A stretch of DNA of 64,000 nucleotides from Salinimicrobium tongyeongense (GTDB taxonomy: Bacteria; Bacteroidota; Bacteroidia; Flavobacteriales; Flavobacteriaceae): the NCBI RefSeq assembly GCF_026109735.1, contig NZ_CP069620.1, positions 2,976,001 through 3,040,000 on the forward strand, written 5' to 3'. Within the stretch, counting starts at the first letter, position 1. Each line of letters opens with the position of its first letter. Below are positions 52,124-59,918 of the stretch, piece by piece. The position numbers were made by a program, and so were the translations under genes. The notes under the pieces were generated by a model, which saw nothing but the letters and a program-made list of their open reading frames with translations, ran no database searches and had not been told where the DNA came from.

Positions 52124-52354
52124 GATCTGCGGGGAAAAGTGATCAGTGGTCAGTGATCAGTGTTCAGGAATAAAAATCTCTTTGTGCTCTTTGCGGATGA
52201 GCTTTGCGGCCTTTGCGTGAAATTAGGCGGTAAGACTTTAGACGGTCGTAAATTAAAATTTCTCAGTCGCGAAAAGGCTCCTTCAAAATGACATTTTTGG
52301 CACCTTTTCTTTGTGCTCTTCTTTTTTGACTTTGAGAGCTTTGTGTGAAACCTT
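52124..52354. repeat. Long direct repeat, copy R1 (uninterrupted)
   Basis: About 231 nt starting gatctgcggggaaaagtgatcag and ending gctttgtgtgaaacctt. It matches R2 (52438-52483 plus 53797-53982) over its full length with scattered differences. It contains CAGTG decamers, CTTTGCG reiterations and a degenerate palindrome copy (CAAAATGACATTTTTG). Confidence 0.85.
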
Positions 52355-52437
52355 GTTCTCGATACAAATCGCCCCTGCTCTCGCAGGTTCGGATTTACTC
52401 GAACTGTCGGGTTTGGTTGTTCTGCGAATATCTGCGT

Positions 52438-52483
52438 GATCTGCGGGAAAAAGTGATCAGTGGTCAATGATCAGTGTTCAGGA
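52438..52483. repeat. Long direct repeat R2, left part (interrupted by IS copy 2)
   Basis: Matches the first about 46 nt of R1 up to tgttcagga, where IS copy 2 begins. The missing remainder continues at 53797. Confidence 0.85.
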
Positions 52484-52523
52484 TGTACGTCCCTGATATA
52501 GGTTGACCATAAAATCAACTTAC

Positions 52524-52922
52524 ATGAAGTCAAATATTCGATTGCTCAGTAAACATCGGAAATTCTCCGATGAGTTCAAAAGACAAATTGTGAATGATTA
52601 TGAAAGTGGCAGGTACAGTGTATTTCAACTGTCTAAGCTTCACGGAATGTCACGGTCTATGATCTATAACTGGATTCATAAATTTTCTACCTTTAACGAG
52701 AAAGGTTATAGAGTTGTAGAAATGAAAGACAGTAGCAGTAAAAAGATGCAAGAGCTGGAGGCCAAAAACAAGGAACTGGAAGCAGCTTTAGGGCGTAAAC
52801 AGATACAGTTGGATTATTTAGAAAAGATGATCGAACTGGCTAAGTCAGAACTCGATATCGACATTAAAAAAAACTACAGCACCCCACAATCAACTGGTTC
52901 AGGAAAAACAAAGAAAAAGTGA
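52524..52922 (+). CDS. IS3-family OrfA, copy 2
   Basis: 132 residues, identical in protein sequence to the copy 1 OrfA; one silent difference is seen (aattctcc here, agttctcc in copy 1). HTH domain, then coiled coil. It overlaps OrfB by 4 nt. Confidence 0.9.
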   Translation: MKSNIRLLSKHRKFSDEFKRQIVNDYESGRYSVFQLSKLHGMSRSMIYNWIHKFSTFNEKGYRVVEMKDSSSKKMQELEAKNKELEAALGRKQIQLDYLEKMIELAKSELDIDIKKNYSTPQSTGSGKTKKK

Positions 52923-53761
52923 GTTATTCCATGAATCAATTCTATGAAGGCATTGGGATCAGTAAACAAGCTGTCCATCAATATGCTAGAAGACAAAGAA
53001 TTTTTGATCATCGTTTGATGGAATTAATGTCTGAAGCTGATGATATTCGTAGAGATCATCCTGGTTGTGGGGTGGAAAAAATGTACTATACTTTAAAGCC
53101 TGATTTTATTGGGAGAGATCGTTTTGTAGAGACTTTTATGCAATTAGGTTATCGTCTCAAAAGAAAGAAGAATTATAGACGCACAACCATTGCCGGTAAT
53201 ATCTACTATCCGAATAAAATTAAAGGAATAAAGATCAATGCACCTTCGGTAGTATGGCAAAGCGATATTACTTACTATCGGGTAGGAGACAAATTTTATT
53301 ATGCAGTATTTATAATTGATGTTTACACCAAGAAAATAGTCGGTTATGAAGTCTCTGATCATATGAGAGGGACAGCAAATTTAAAAGCTTTGAAGATGGC
53401 TTTAAAACAAAACAAAGCTCCTAAGATCCATCACTCAGATCGAGGAAGCCAGTATACGTACAAATCTTATACTGAACTCTTACAATCAAATACGACCACT
53501 ATAAGTATGGCCTTAAGTGCTCAGGACAATGCATATGCCGAGAGGATCAATAGAACAATAAAAGAGGAGTATCTGGATCACTGGAAGCCACAATCCTTTA
53601 GCCAACTCAAGAACCAGGTGAACAAAGCAGTAAAAAATTATAACACCAAAAGATCCCATGATCATTTAGAGAAAAGAAACCCTGAAGAGTTCATTAGTTA
53701 TTGGTCAACCCTCAAAACAGAAGAAAGACCAATTATTACTATTTTTGATAATGAAAATTAA
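52919..53761 (+). CDS. IS3-family OrfB DDE transposase, copy 2
   Basis: 280 residues with an intact DDE triad (WQSDITY, HHSDRGSQY, DNAYAERINR) and the conserved Asp in FIIDVYTKKIVGYEV, which copy 1 has lost. It is therefore the better candidate for an active transposase. Differences from copy 1 are few (Asp/Asn, Gln/Glu and silent changes). Confidence 0.92.
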   Translation: MSYSMNQFYEGIGISKQAVHQYARRQRIFDHRLMELMSEADDIRRDHPGCGVEKMYYTLKPDFIGRDRFVETFMQLGYRLKRKKNYRRTTIAGNIYYPNKIKGIKINAPSVVWQSDITYYRVGDKFYYAVFIIDVYTKKIVGYEVSDHMRGTANLKALKMALKQNKAPKIHHSDRGSQYTYKSYTELLQSNTTTISMALSAQDNAYAERINRTIKEEYLDHWKPQSFSQLKNQVNKAVKNYNTKRSHDHLEKRNPEEFISYWSTLKTEERPIITIFDNEN

Positions 53762-53796
53762 TATCTAAAACCGGTCAACACTAATCAGGGAAGTTT

Positions 53797-53982
53797 AGGA
53801 ATAAAGATCTCTTTGCACTCTTTGCGGCATCTTTGCGTTCTTTGCGTGAAGTTAGTCGGTAGACTTTAGACGGTCGTAAATTAAAATTTCTCAGTCGCAA
53901 AAATGCTCCTTCGAAATGACATTTTTGGAACCTTTTCTTTGTGCTCTTTTTTTTTGACTTTGAGAGCTTTGGGTGAAACCTT
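53797..53982. repeat. Long direct repeat R2, right part
   Basis: Continues R1 from aggaataaa to gggtgaaacctt. The last bases reach into the stop codon of the downstream GNAT gene (TAA read from 53983-53981). Confidence 0.85.
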
Positions 53983-54547
53983 ACTTCACTAAAAAATCTT
54001 TTTCCAGTAAAGAATAAATCTCGCTGTCAAGGAACTTTCCATTGTAGTAATAATTCTCCCGGAAGTAAGCCTCCTTCATAAAACCTATTTTTAAGAGGAG
54101 GGCGCGGGAGGTTTCGTTGGCGGGATTGATATTGGCTTCGATGCTGTGCAGCCCGAGCTCGTTAAACCCAAAAGAGATCACTTCACGCATGGCTTCTTTC
54201 ATATAGCCGTGGCCCCAGTAGTCGGGGTGAAGAGTGTAGCCGATCTCTGCCCGGGCATTGGTCCTGTCGATCTTCCTTAAAATGATATCTCCCATATAGT
54301 TCCCGGATACAGCTGCCGTGATCGCCCAGAAAAATCCGGTTTTCTTTTCAAAGCTCTTCAGATTTCTGCGGATAAAAGCTTCGGAAGTCTCTATATCCTC
54401 ATGTTTATCTGAATCCATGAACTTCATCACATCCTCATTAGACCGCAATTGCTGCAGCGCAGCCGCATGCTTCAACTCCTGCTTCCGAAGAAAGAGCCGA
54501 GATGTCTTCAGCTCCGGGAATTCCTGAAAATACTGCTCGTTGATCAT
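53981..54547 (-). CDS. RimJ/RimL-type GNAT acetyltransferase
   Basis: A 188-residue acetyltransferase: TSRLFLRKQELKHAAALQQL at the start, IGYTLHPDYWGHGYMKEAMREVISFGFNELGLHSIEANINPANETSRALLLKIGFMKEAYFRENYYYNGKFLDSEIYSLL in the middle and end, matching ribosomal-protein/amino-acid N-acetyltransferases of the RimJ/RimL group. Its stop lies in the border of repeat R2. Substrate unknown. Confidence 0.9.
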   Translation of the reverse strand: MINEQYFQEFPELKTSRLFLRKQELKHAAALQQLRSNEDVMKFMDSDKHEDIETSEAFIRRNLKSFEKKTGFFWAITAAVSGNYMGDIILRKIDRTNARAEIGYTLHPDYWGHGYMKEAMREVISFGFNELGLHSIEANINPANETSRALLLKIGFMKEAYFRENYYYNGKFLDSEIYSLLEKDFLVK

Positions 54548-54663
54548 AGGAGGATAAAGATAAGGTTAATCTGATTTTGAAGATGGGAGGATTTGAAGGT
54601 TTGAAAATGAAAATAATCGGGTTTGAGTTAAAGGCACCAGTGGCCATTTTAATTGTATAGCGT

Positions 54664-54697
54664 ATATTGAATATTGAATATTGAATATTGAATATTT
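54664..54697. repeat. Short tandem repeat of attgaat (7-bp unit)
   Basis: tattgaat is reiterated four times (gtatattgaatattgaatattgaatattgaatatttta). It lies in the 365-nt gap between the GNAT and nrdA genes; the only other content there is the 54721 repeat fragment and the nrdA terminator. Confidence 0.85.
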
Positions 54698-54720
54698 TAT
54701 AATGTAGAGGCAGGAAGCAG

Positions 54721-54761
54721 AGATTTTTCAGTCGCTAAAAGGCTCCTTCGGAAAGACATCA
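54721..54761. repeat. Third, partial copy of the R1/R2 repeat core
   Basis: agatttttcagtcgctaaaa followed by ggctccttcggaaagacat resembles the 52257-52296 and 53885-53920 parts of R1 and R2 (tctcagtcgc-aaaa-ggctccttc). Confidence 0.7.
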
Positions 54762-54862
54762 ACTTCATAAATTTCACTAGTGCAGGCATCAAATTCCAGG
54801 CTTTTTTACTGTATACAATATAATTGATAAGGTAATTATGAAGACCTTTAAGATGCTGCTTT

Positions 54863-54905
54863 TAAAAATTCCTTCTGAAAATGCCATTTTCAGAAGGAAT
54901 TTTTA
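54863..54905 (-). terminator. Terminator of nrdA built around the dispersed palindrome
   Basis: Arms 54863-54883 and 54885-54905 form a perfect 21-bp stem around a single C; the centre is AAAATGCCATTTT, the same core as the dispersed palindrome, with T-rich outer ends. Confidence 0.9.
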
Positions 54906-54912
54906 GAAACAC

Positions 54913-56607
54913 CTACGCCTCGCAGCTGGAGCAGCTTACAATATTTGATACAAATTCCTTGGAAACGCTTTGGCTTCTTTGGTAGTACAATGTTTTTACA
55001 CCTAGTTTCCAGGCTTCAATCAGTAGCTTGTTCACCTCTCTCACCGGAAGCCCTGCCGGGATGTTCAGGTTTAAACTCTGCGCCTGGTCTATAAACTTCT
55101 GGCGTACGGAGGCCTGCTGGATGATCTCTAACTGGCTTATCTCCTTAAAGGTCTTAAAAACGTCTTTTTCTTCCTGGCTTAAACTATTCAGGTGCTGCAC
55201 GCTGCCGTGGTGCAGCATGATGCTCCTCCAGGTATCCTCATTGTCCAGCCCTTTTTCCTGAAGGAGCTCTTTCAGGTACTTGTTCTTCCGCATAAAGTTC
55301 CCTTTTGCAAGCCCCGCCTTAAAATAATTACTGCTGAAAGGCTCAATTCCCGGCGATGTCTGCCCCAGAATGGCCGAAGATGAGGTAGTGGGCGCAATGG
55401 CCATCAAAGTGGTGTTCCTGAGCCCGTAGCCTTTAAGCATTTCTGGTTCGCCGTAAATGGTGGCCAGCTCCCTGCTCGCCTTGGTGGCTTTAGTGCTAAT
55501 GTCTTCAAAGATCTTATGGGTAAGGCCCTTGGCACGCATGCCTTCAAACGGGATCCTGTTCTTCTGCAAATAAGAATGCCAGCCCATGGCTCCCAAACCA
55601 AGCGCACGGTGATTCTTTGCAAATCGGTTTGCCGAAGACAGGTAGTAATTGCCTTCGGTCTTTGCAATAAATTCCTGCAGCACGCCATCTAGAAAATACA
55701 CGGCCAGTTTTACGGCTTCAGTATCTTTCCACTCGTCATATAATTCGAGGTTCATTGAAGAAAGGCAGCAAATAAAAGATTCTTCTTCGGTAGAAGGCAA
55801 AGCGATTTCTGAACACAGGTTACTGGAATGTATGGTGAGGTTCCTGTCTTTGTAGACCTGCGGCTTAAACCTGTTCACGTTGTCTTTGAACAAAATATAA
55901 GGCAATCCTTTTTGCTGGCGGCTTTCCAGGACTTTCGCCCAAATCTCGCGCTTTTCCATGTCGCCGTCAATCATTTCCTGCATCCAGTAATCGGGCACAC
56001 ACACGCCGTTGAACAAATTCTGAATGGGATTCCCAATGTTTTTGATCTCGAGGAATTCTTTAATATCGGGGTGGTCAATATCGAGATAGGCCGCAAAGGC
56101 GCCCCGGCGCACGCCACCCTGTGAAATGGTGTCCATCGCGGTATCAAAGAGCTTCATGAAACTGGTGGCCCCGCTGCTTTTCCCATTGTCGGTCACGGCG
56201 CTGCCACGGCCTCGCAGTTCCCCGAAATACCCCGAAGTTCCGCCGCCAATCTTGGTTTGCATGATCACCTCGCCAAGCTTATGGGTAATGCCTTCAATAT
56301 TGTCGGGCACGTATACATTAAAACACGAAATAGGCAGCCCGCGCTCGGTTCCCATATTTGCCCAAATGGGGGAGCTAAGGCTCATCCAGCCGCGCTCTAT
56401 CATTTCGATAAATGCTTCGGCCAGCTCGGGTTTGTACAATCTCCTGGCAGCAGCATTGGCAATACGTTCAATGGCCGATTTCACGGTTTCACCTTTCAGC
56501 AGATAGCCGCGGTTAAGAATTTGCTGGCTCTCGTCGTTTAGCCACCAGAGTCTTTCGTTCCTGGTTTCGTCGCCAATCAAAGGCTGGGCTTGTACATTAG
56601 TTGTCAT
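54913..56607 (-). CDS. nrdA: Class I ribonucleotide reductase alpha subunit (short form, no ATP cone)
   Basis: 564 residues; classical NrdA is 750-800. The N-terminal ATP-cone (activity site) is absent; the sequence starts directly with the ten-stranded barrel region (MSLSSPIWANMGTE). Catalytic residues: first redox Cys in LPISCFNVYV, IHSSNLCSEIALP (Asn, Cys, Glu of the radical site), then FICCLSSMNLE (second redox Cys). The C-terminal CSSCEA tail provides the Cys pair that is re-reduced by thioredoxin/glutaredoxin. It converts NDP to dNDP, using a radical from NrdB. Without an ATP cone, overall dATP inhibition must be absent or be supplied elsewhere. It follows nrdB after 36 nt. Confidence 0.93.
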   Translation of the reverse strand: MTTNVQAQPLIGDETRNERLWWLNDESQQILNRGYLLKGETVKSAIERIANAAARRLYKPELAEAFIEMIERGWMSLSSPIWANMGTERGLPISCFNVYVPDNIEGITHKLGEVIMQTKIGGGTSGYFGELRGRGSAVTDNGKSSGATSFMKLFDTAMDTISQGGVRRGAFAAYLDIDHPDIKEFLEIKNIGNPIQNLFNGVCVPDYWMQEMIDGDMEKREIWAKVLESRQQKGLPYILFKDNVNRFKPQVYKDRNLTIHSSNLCSEIALPSTEEESFICCLSSMNLELYDEWKDTEAVKLAVYFLDGVLQEFIAKTEGNYYLSSANRFAKNHRALGLGAMGWHSYLQKNRIPFEGMRAKGLTHKIFEDISTKATKASRELATIYGEPEMLKGYGLRNTTLMAIAPTTSSSAILGQTSPGIEPFSSNYFKAGLAKGNFMRKNKYLKELLQEKGLDNEDTWRSIMLHHGSVQHLNSLSQEEKDVFKTFKEISQLEIIQQASVRQKFIDQAQSLNLNIPAGLPVREVNKLLIEAWKLGVKTLYYQRSQSVSKEFVSNIVSCSSCEA

Positions 56608-56643
56608 GGTAATTTCAGTTTTAATTCGGGAATTCGGGCTTAC

Positions 56644-57618
56644 TTAAAACAGGTCGGCTGCGGTAATACTTTTATCGTGCTTGGTGTAATCTACCGGCCT
56701 TCGGGCAAAGAAATCGTCAAGGCTGTTGGCAAAGACCTCTTCCTCAAACCACAGCATGGGTTGATAATCTACTGCGCTCACGTTGTAGATCTTAGACATC
56801 CCAATGCTCTTTAAACTGTCATCTACGCGGAATTTCATAAAATCCATCAGGTTCTTTTTGTCGATATTCTCCAGTTTTCCGTTCTCGAAGATCCAGTCGA
56901 GGATCTCAGCTTCAACTTCTATGGATTTTTTCACGCTGTTAGTTAATTTCTGAATCATTTCTTCATCAAAATACTCGGGGTATTCTTCCCTAATCTGGTT
57001 GATGATATAGATACCGGCATTGGCGTGAATTTGCTCATCAACCGATGTCCACGCAATAATATTGCTGATGTTCTTCATCACACCTTTAAATCGGTTGAAC
57101 GAAAGCACGATGGCAAACTGGCTGAAGAGGGAGACATTTTCAATAAGGATAGAAAAGAGGATGAGCGAAGACACGTAATCTTTATGGTCTTTTGCCCGGG
57201 TGTGTTCCAGGGCTTCAGATAAATACCTGATTCGGCTTTTAATGGCCGGCACTTCAATGACCTTTGCAAATTCGTTGTTGTAGCCCAAAACCTCAAGAAG
57301 CCTTGAATACGCCTGCGAATGCCTGAACTCACATTCGGCAAAGGTACTGCCAAGGCCGTTGAATTCGGGTTTTGGAAGGTGCTTGTAAAGGTCGCCCCAA
57401 AAAGATTTTACCGCCACTTCAATTTGCGCAATGGCCAGTAAACTCTTTCTCACCACATCTTTTTCACCGTCTGAAAGATAGGAGTGAAAATCCTGAACAT
57501 CGGCTGTGAAATCTACTTCAGAATGTACCCAAAACGCCTTGTTTATGGCATCGGTAAAATCCAGGACCCCGGGATATTCAAATGGTTTGTAGTTTATTCT
57601 CTTTTCAAAAATGCTCAT
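56644..57618 (-). CDS. nrdB: Class I ribonucleotide reductase beta subunit
   Basis: A 324-residue diiron/dimanganese-type radical protein. Metal ligands visible: AQIEVAVKSFWG (Glu at the position where E. coli has Asp84), FAECEFRHSQAYSRLL (Glu-x-x-His and the radical Tyr), LFSILIENVSLFSQFA (Glu), SVDEQIHANAG (Glu-x-x-His). C-terminal TAADLF tail binds the alpha subunit. No N-terminal ATP cone. First gene of the nrdB-nrdA operon and directly controlled by the cobalamin riboswitch upstream. Confidence 0.93.
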   Translation of the reverse strand: MSIFEKRINYKPFEYPGVLDFTDAINKAFWVHSEVDFTADVQDFHSYLSDGEKDVVRKSLLAIAQIEVAVKSFWGDLYKHLPKPEFNGLGSTFAECEFRHSQAYSRLLEVLGYNNEFAKVIEVPAIKSRIRYLSEALEHTRAKDHKDYVSSLILFSILIENVSLFSQFAIVLSFNRFKGVMKNISNIIAWTSVDEQIHANAGIYIINQIREEYPEYFDEEMIQKLTNSVKKSIEVEAEILDWIFENGKLENIDKKNLMDFMKFRVDDSLKSIGMSKIYNVSAVDYQPMLWFEEEVFANSLDDFFARRPVDYTKHDKSITAADLF

Positions 57619-57746
57619 AACCTATTCATTTTGATTAAACAAAAGCCTAAAAAATAACCAATGGAAGAGAAGACAAGGGCCCCGAAATAAGACAGGCCAA
57701 TCTGTAGAATTCCATGACAATTACTTTTTATGCGAAAGCAAAGTCA

Positions 57747-57851
57747 TCGATCTGAAAAAGGTACTCTGGCTTGTAACCTAATGATTACTGACAGTTGCGC
57801 AACAGCTCATGATTTTCACATGATTCCCCTCCTAGAAAATATCCAGATCAA
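57747..57851 (-). promoter_or_regulatory. Cobalamin (B12) riboswitch upstream of nrdB-nrdA
   Basis: On the minus strand the core reads GGGGAATCATGTGAAAATC, ATGAGCTGTTGCGCAACTGTC, then AAGCCAGAGTACC, which fits the conserved GGGAA...GTGnAAATC...CTGTnnCGCAACTGT...AAGnCAGnnnACC pattern of the cobalamin aptamer. An 8-bp P1 stem closes it (TTGATCTG at 57851-57844 with CAGATCGA at 57754-57747, one G-T pair). The nrdB ATG is 128 nt further on; a downstream hairpin candidate ACTTT...AAAGT lies between. Binding of B12 should lower nrdBA expression. Confidence 0.9.
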
Positions 57852-58236
57852 CTATTCAATGTAAAATTAGAAAGAAACAGGCAGCAAACTTTTAGAGCCG
57901 CGTTTACTTATCAACACAGTTTTTCACAACGTCAGATTTTAAAAATATAGATACAAAGCTTTGCCGGCAGCGGGTTTGCTGTAAATGAAGTTGTTATGCT
58001 TCAGCAAGGGGTGCCAAAAATGGCATTTTTAAAACTGATTTCTGCGGAAGGATTCCGGTGGTTTCAGAAATCCCAAAAATTTCAGCAAAAACTGAAGCAG
58101 CATTGTAAAAAAAGAAAATTTTGTACGCCCAGGTGCCATTTTTTACATTTTGCGAAGTAATCAAAGCCTGGAAAAGCATCCTGCCCTTCAGCAGTAATAT
58201 TTTTACTGAAAAAGGCAGGATTTTTTGGCATTTTTT
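57852..58236. other. Gene-free stretch between the riboswitch and pntB 3' end
   Basis: No ORF or RNA is supported here apart from a palindrome copy at 58016-58030 and AT-rich sequence that likely contains the nrdB promoter (57852-57960 region). An inverted piece tgctgaagcataacaac/aagcagcat-like wording near 58000-58110 is too weak to call. Confidence 0.5.
58016..58030. repeat. Dispersed palindrome AAAAATGGCATTTTT (copy f)
   Basis: A perfect 15-nt dyad between the divergent-facing nrd leader and the pntB 3' region. Confidence 0.85.
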
Positions 58237-59622
58237 CTATTCAGAAAAGAGTTTGAGCTGGTCTACCAGGCTGGTGAGGCTGTTTTTTGCGTCTCCAAAG
58301 AGGAGGAAGCAGTTTTCCAGCTCAAAAAGGCCATTTTGCACCCCTGCATAACCGGTGTCCATGCTCCTTTTCATCACCACCACTTTTTTGCTGAGGTAAG
58401 ATTTGATAATAGGCATGCCATACACAGGGCTTTCCTCGTCATTTTCGGCCGCAGGGTTTACCACGTCATTGGCACCAATAATGAGCGTGAGGTCGTAAGA
58501 TTCCATGTCTTCATTAACCTCGTCCATTTCTTTGAGATGGGCGTAGTCGATGTTGGCTTCGGCAAGCAGCACGTTCATGTGGCCCGGCATTCTCCCGGCC
58601 ACCGGGTGAATCACAAAATCTACCTGAATTTCCCTGGCTTCGAGCAACTGCTGCAACTGCCCGCACAGGTGTTGCGCCTGCGCCACGGCCAGGCCGTAGC
58701 CGGGCACAATGGCGATCTTTTTGTAGCAGGTGAGCTCATAGGCCAGTTCGGGGATCGCAATTTCCTGGATATGCTGTTCCCGTACAGCCCCGGTTGCCGC
58801 CGCTTTTTTGAAGTTGCCCGAGAGCACTTTCAGAAAAGACCTGTTCATTGCCCTGCACATTAAGAGCGTGAGCAAAGTGCCCGCTGCGCCCACCAAAATT
58901 CCGCCTACAATCATCACGTAGCTGTGGTAAACGAGTCCGGCGAAGGCGGTGGCGATTCCGGTAATGGAATTCAGGAAAGAAATGACCACGGGCATATCGG
59001 CACCACCAATGGGCGTAACCAGGAGGAACCCGTAAGCCAAAGCCGAGAACGCAAGAATGTAAACGGCCACTTCCAGGCTTATTATTCCCGGGTTGACAAG
59101 CACTAAAACGGGCAGGAGCAAAAGGAGCACTAAAGTGGCCCATTTAAGGACAACCAAGCTGCTGCTGTTCACTTTCAGGTTTTTCCCCGATAATTTAAAA
59201 TAGGCGGTGATACTTCCGGTCACTGCGGTGCCACCGGTACAAATTCCGGCAAAGAGGCAGAGCTGCACGAGGGCCGGGGCAGGATTTTGTGAGGCTTCCA
59301 CAATTCCTATTAATAAGGCGCAGGCCCCACCGGTAGCGTTGAACAGGGAAACCATCTGGGGCATTTGGGTCATTTCTACTCTGCCTGCCACTTTTTTGCC
59401 CACAATGCTGCCGGCAAAGACCGCGAAAGAGAGCACGTAAAGATTGCCGGCGGGCATGTTGGAAGTAATTCCCGATGTTAGGCTAAGAACGAGTGCCAGG
59501 ATCATGCCCGAGGCAGCTATAAGGTTGCCCGATTTTGCCCTTTTTGGCGAGCTCATAAATTTAAGGCCCAGCAAAAAGGATGAGATGGAAACCAGGTAAC
59601 CCAGGAGGTAAATATTTTCCAT
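58237..59622 (-). CDS. pntB: NAD(P) transhydrogenase beta subunit
   Basis: 461 residues: about eight to nine membrane helices in the first 280 residues (proton channel domain dII) followed by the NADP(H)-binding dIII domain (KKIAIVPGYGLAVAQAQHLCGQLQQLL; VIHPVAGRMPGHMNVLLAEANIDY; IIGANDVVNPAAEND). It couples hydride transfer from NADH to NADP+ with proton movement. Start overlaps the pntAB stop (TAATG), showing translational coupling. Confidence 0.95.
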   Translation of the reverse strand: MENIYLLGYLVSISSFLLGLKFMSSPKRAKSGNLIAASGMILALVLSLTSGITSNMPAGNLYVLSFAVFAGSIVGKKVAGRVEMTQMPQMVSLFNATGGACALLIGIVEASQNPAPALVQLCLFAGICTGGTAVTGSITAYFKLSGKNLKVNSSSLVVLKWATLVLLLLLPVLVLVNPGIISLEVAVYILAFSALAYGFLLVTPIGGADMPVVISFLNSITGIATAFAGLVYHSYVMIVGGILVGAAGTLLTLLMCRAMNRSFLKVLSGNFKKAAATGAVREQHIQEIAIPELAYELTCYKKIAIVPGYGLAVAQAQHLCGQLQQLLEAREIQVDFVIHPVAGRMPGHMNVLLAEANIDYAHLKEMDEVNEDMESYDLTLIIGANDVVNPAAENDEESPVYGMPIIKSYLSKKVVVMKRSMDTGYAGVQNGLFELENCFLLFGDAKNSLTSLVDQLKLFSE

Positions 59623-59915
59623 TATTTATTCTTTTTTTTGGAATTGAACATGCGCAGCATCTTTGAGGTGATAAAAAAGCCGCCCGAGATATTTAAGGTG
59701 CCCAGGAAAATGGCCAGCCCGCCAATAAACAGGTTTAGATAATCTGTTGGGTCTATATGCAGCATCATAAGAATGGCTCCCACCACAATAACACCGCTAA
59801 TGGCATTTGAGCCCGACATTAAGGGGGTGTGTAAAACGGCAGGAACGTTCGAGATGATCTCGACGCCCAGGAAGACTGAAAAAACTATGATATAAATAAG
59901 AGTAATGGTTTCCAT
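59622..59915 (-). CDS. pntAB: NAD(P) transhydrogenase subunit alpha part 2 (membrane segment)
   Basis: 97 residues with three hydrophobic helices (ITLIYIIVFSVFLGVEII, NAISGVIVVGAILMML, LNLFIGGLAIFLGTLNISGGFFI). The VPAVLHTPLMSGSNAISG motif is the conserved dII helix stretch. It is the alpha2 piece of a three-subunit transhydrogenase and its stop is overlapped by the pntB start. Confidence 0.93.
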   Translation of the reverse strand: METITLIYIIVFSVFLGVEIISNVPAVLHTPLMSGSNAISGVIVVGAILMMLHIDPTDYLNLFIGGLAIFLGTLNISGGFFITSKMLRMFNSKKKNK

Positions 59916-59918
59916 GGT

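Larger units (their letters stand above)
52484..53796 (+). mobile_element. IS3-family insertion sequence, copy 2 (1313 bp)
   Basis: Same length and inverted-repeat ends as copy 1. It is flanked by AGGA on both sides (52480-52483 and 53797-53800), a 4-bp target duplication if the element ends at GTTT (or 3-bp GGA if it ends one base later). The empty target is visible in the related R1 repeat (tgttcaggaataaa). Confidence 0.92.

Noticed and set aside
52150-52467. Minus-strand ORF of 105 codons in the R1 repeat region
   Set aside because: The sequence consists of word repeats (ITQIFAEQ-type translation of atctgcg repeats) with no start context or family.
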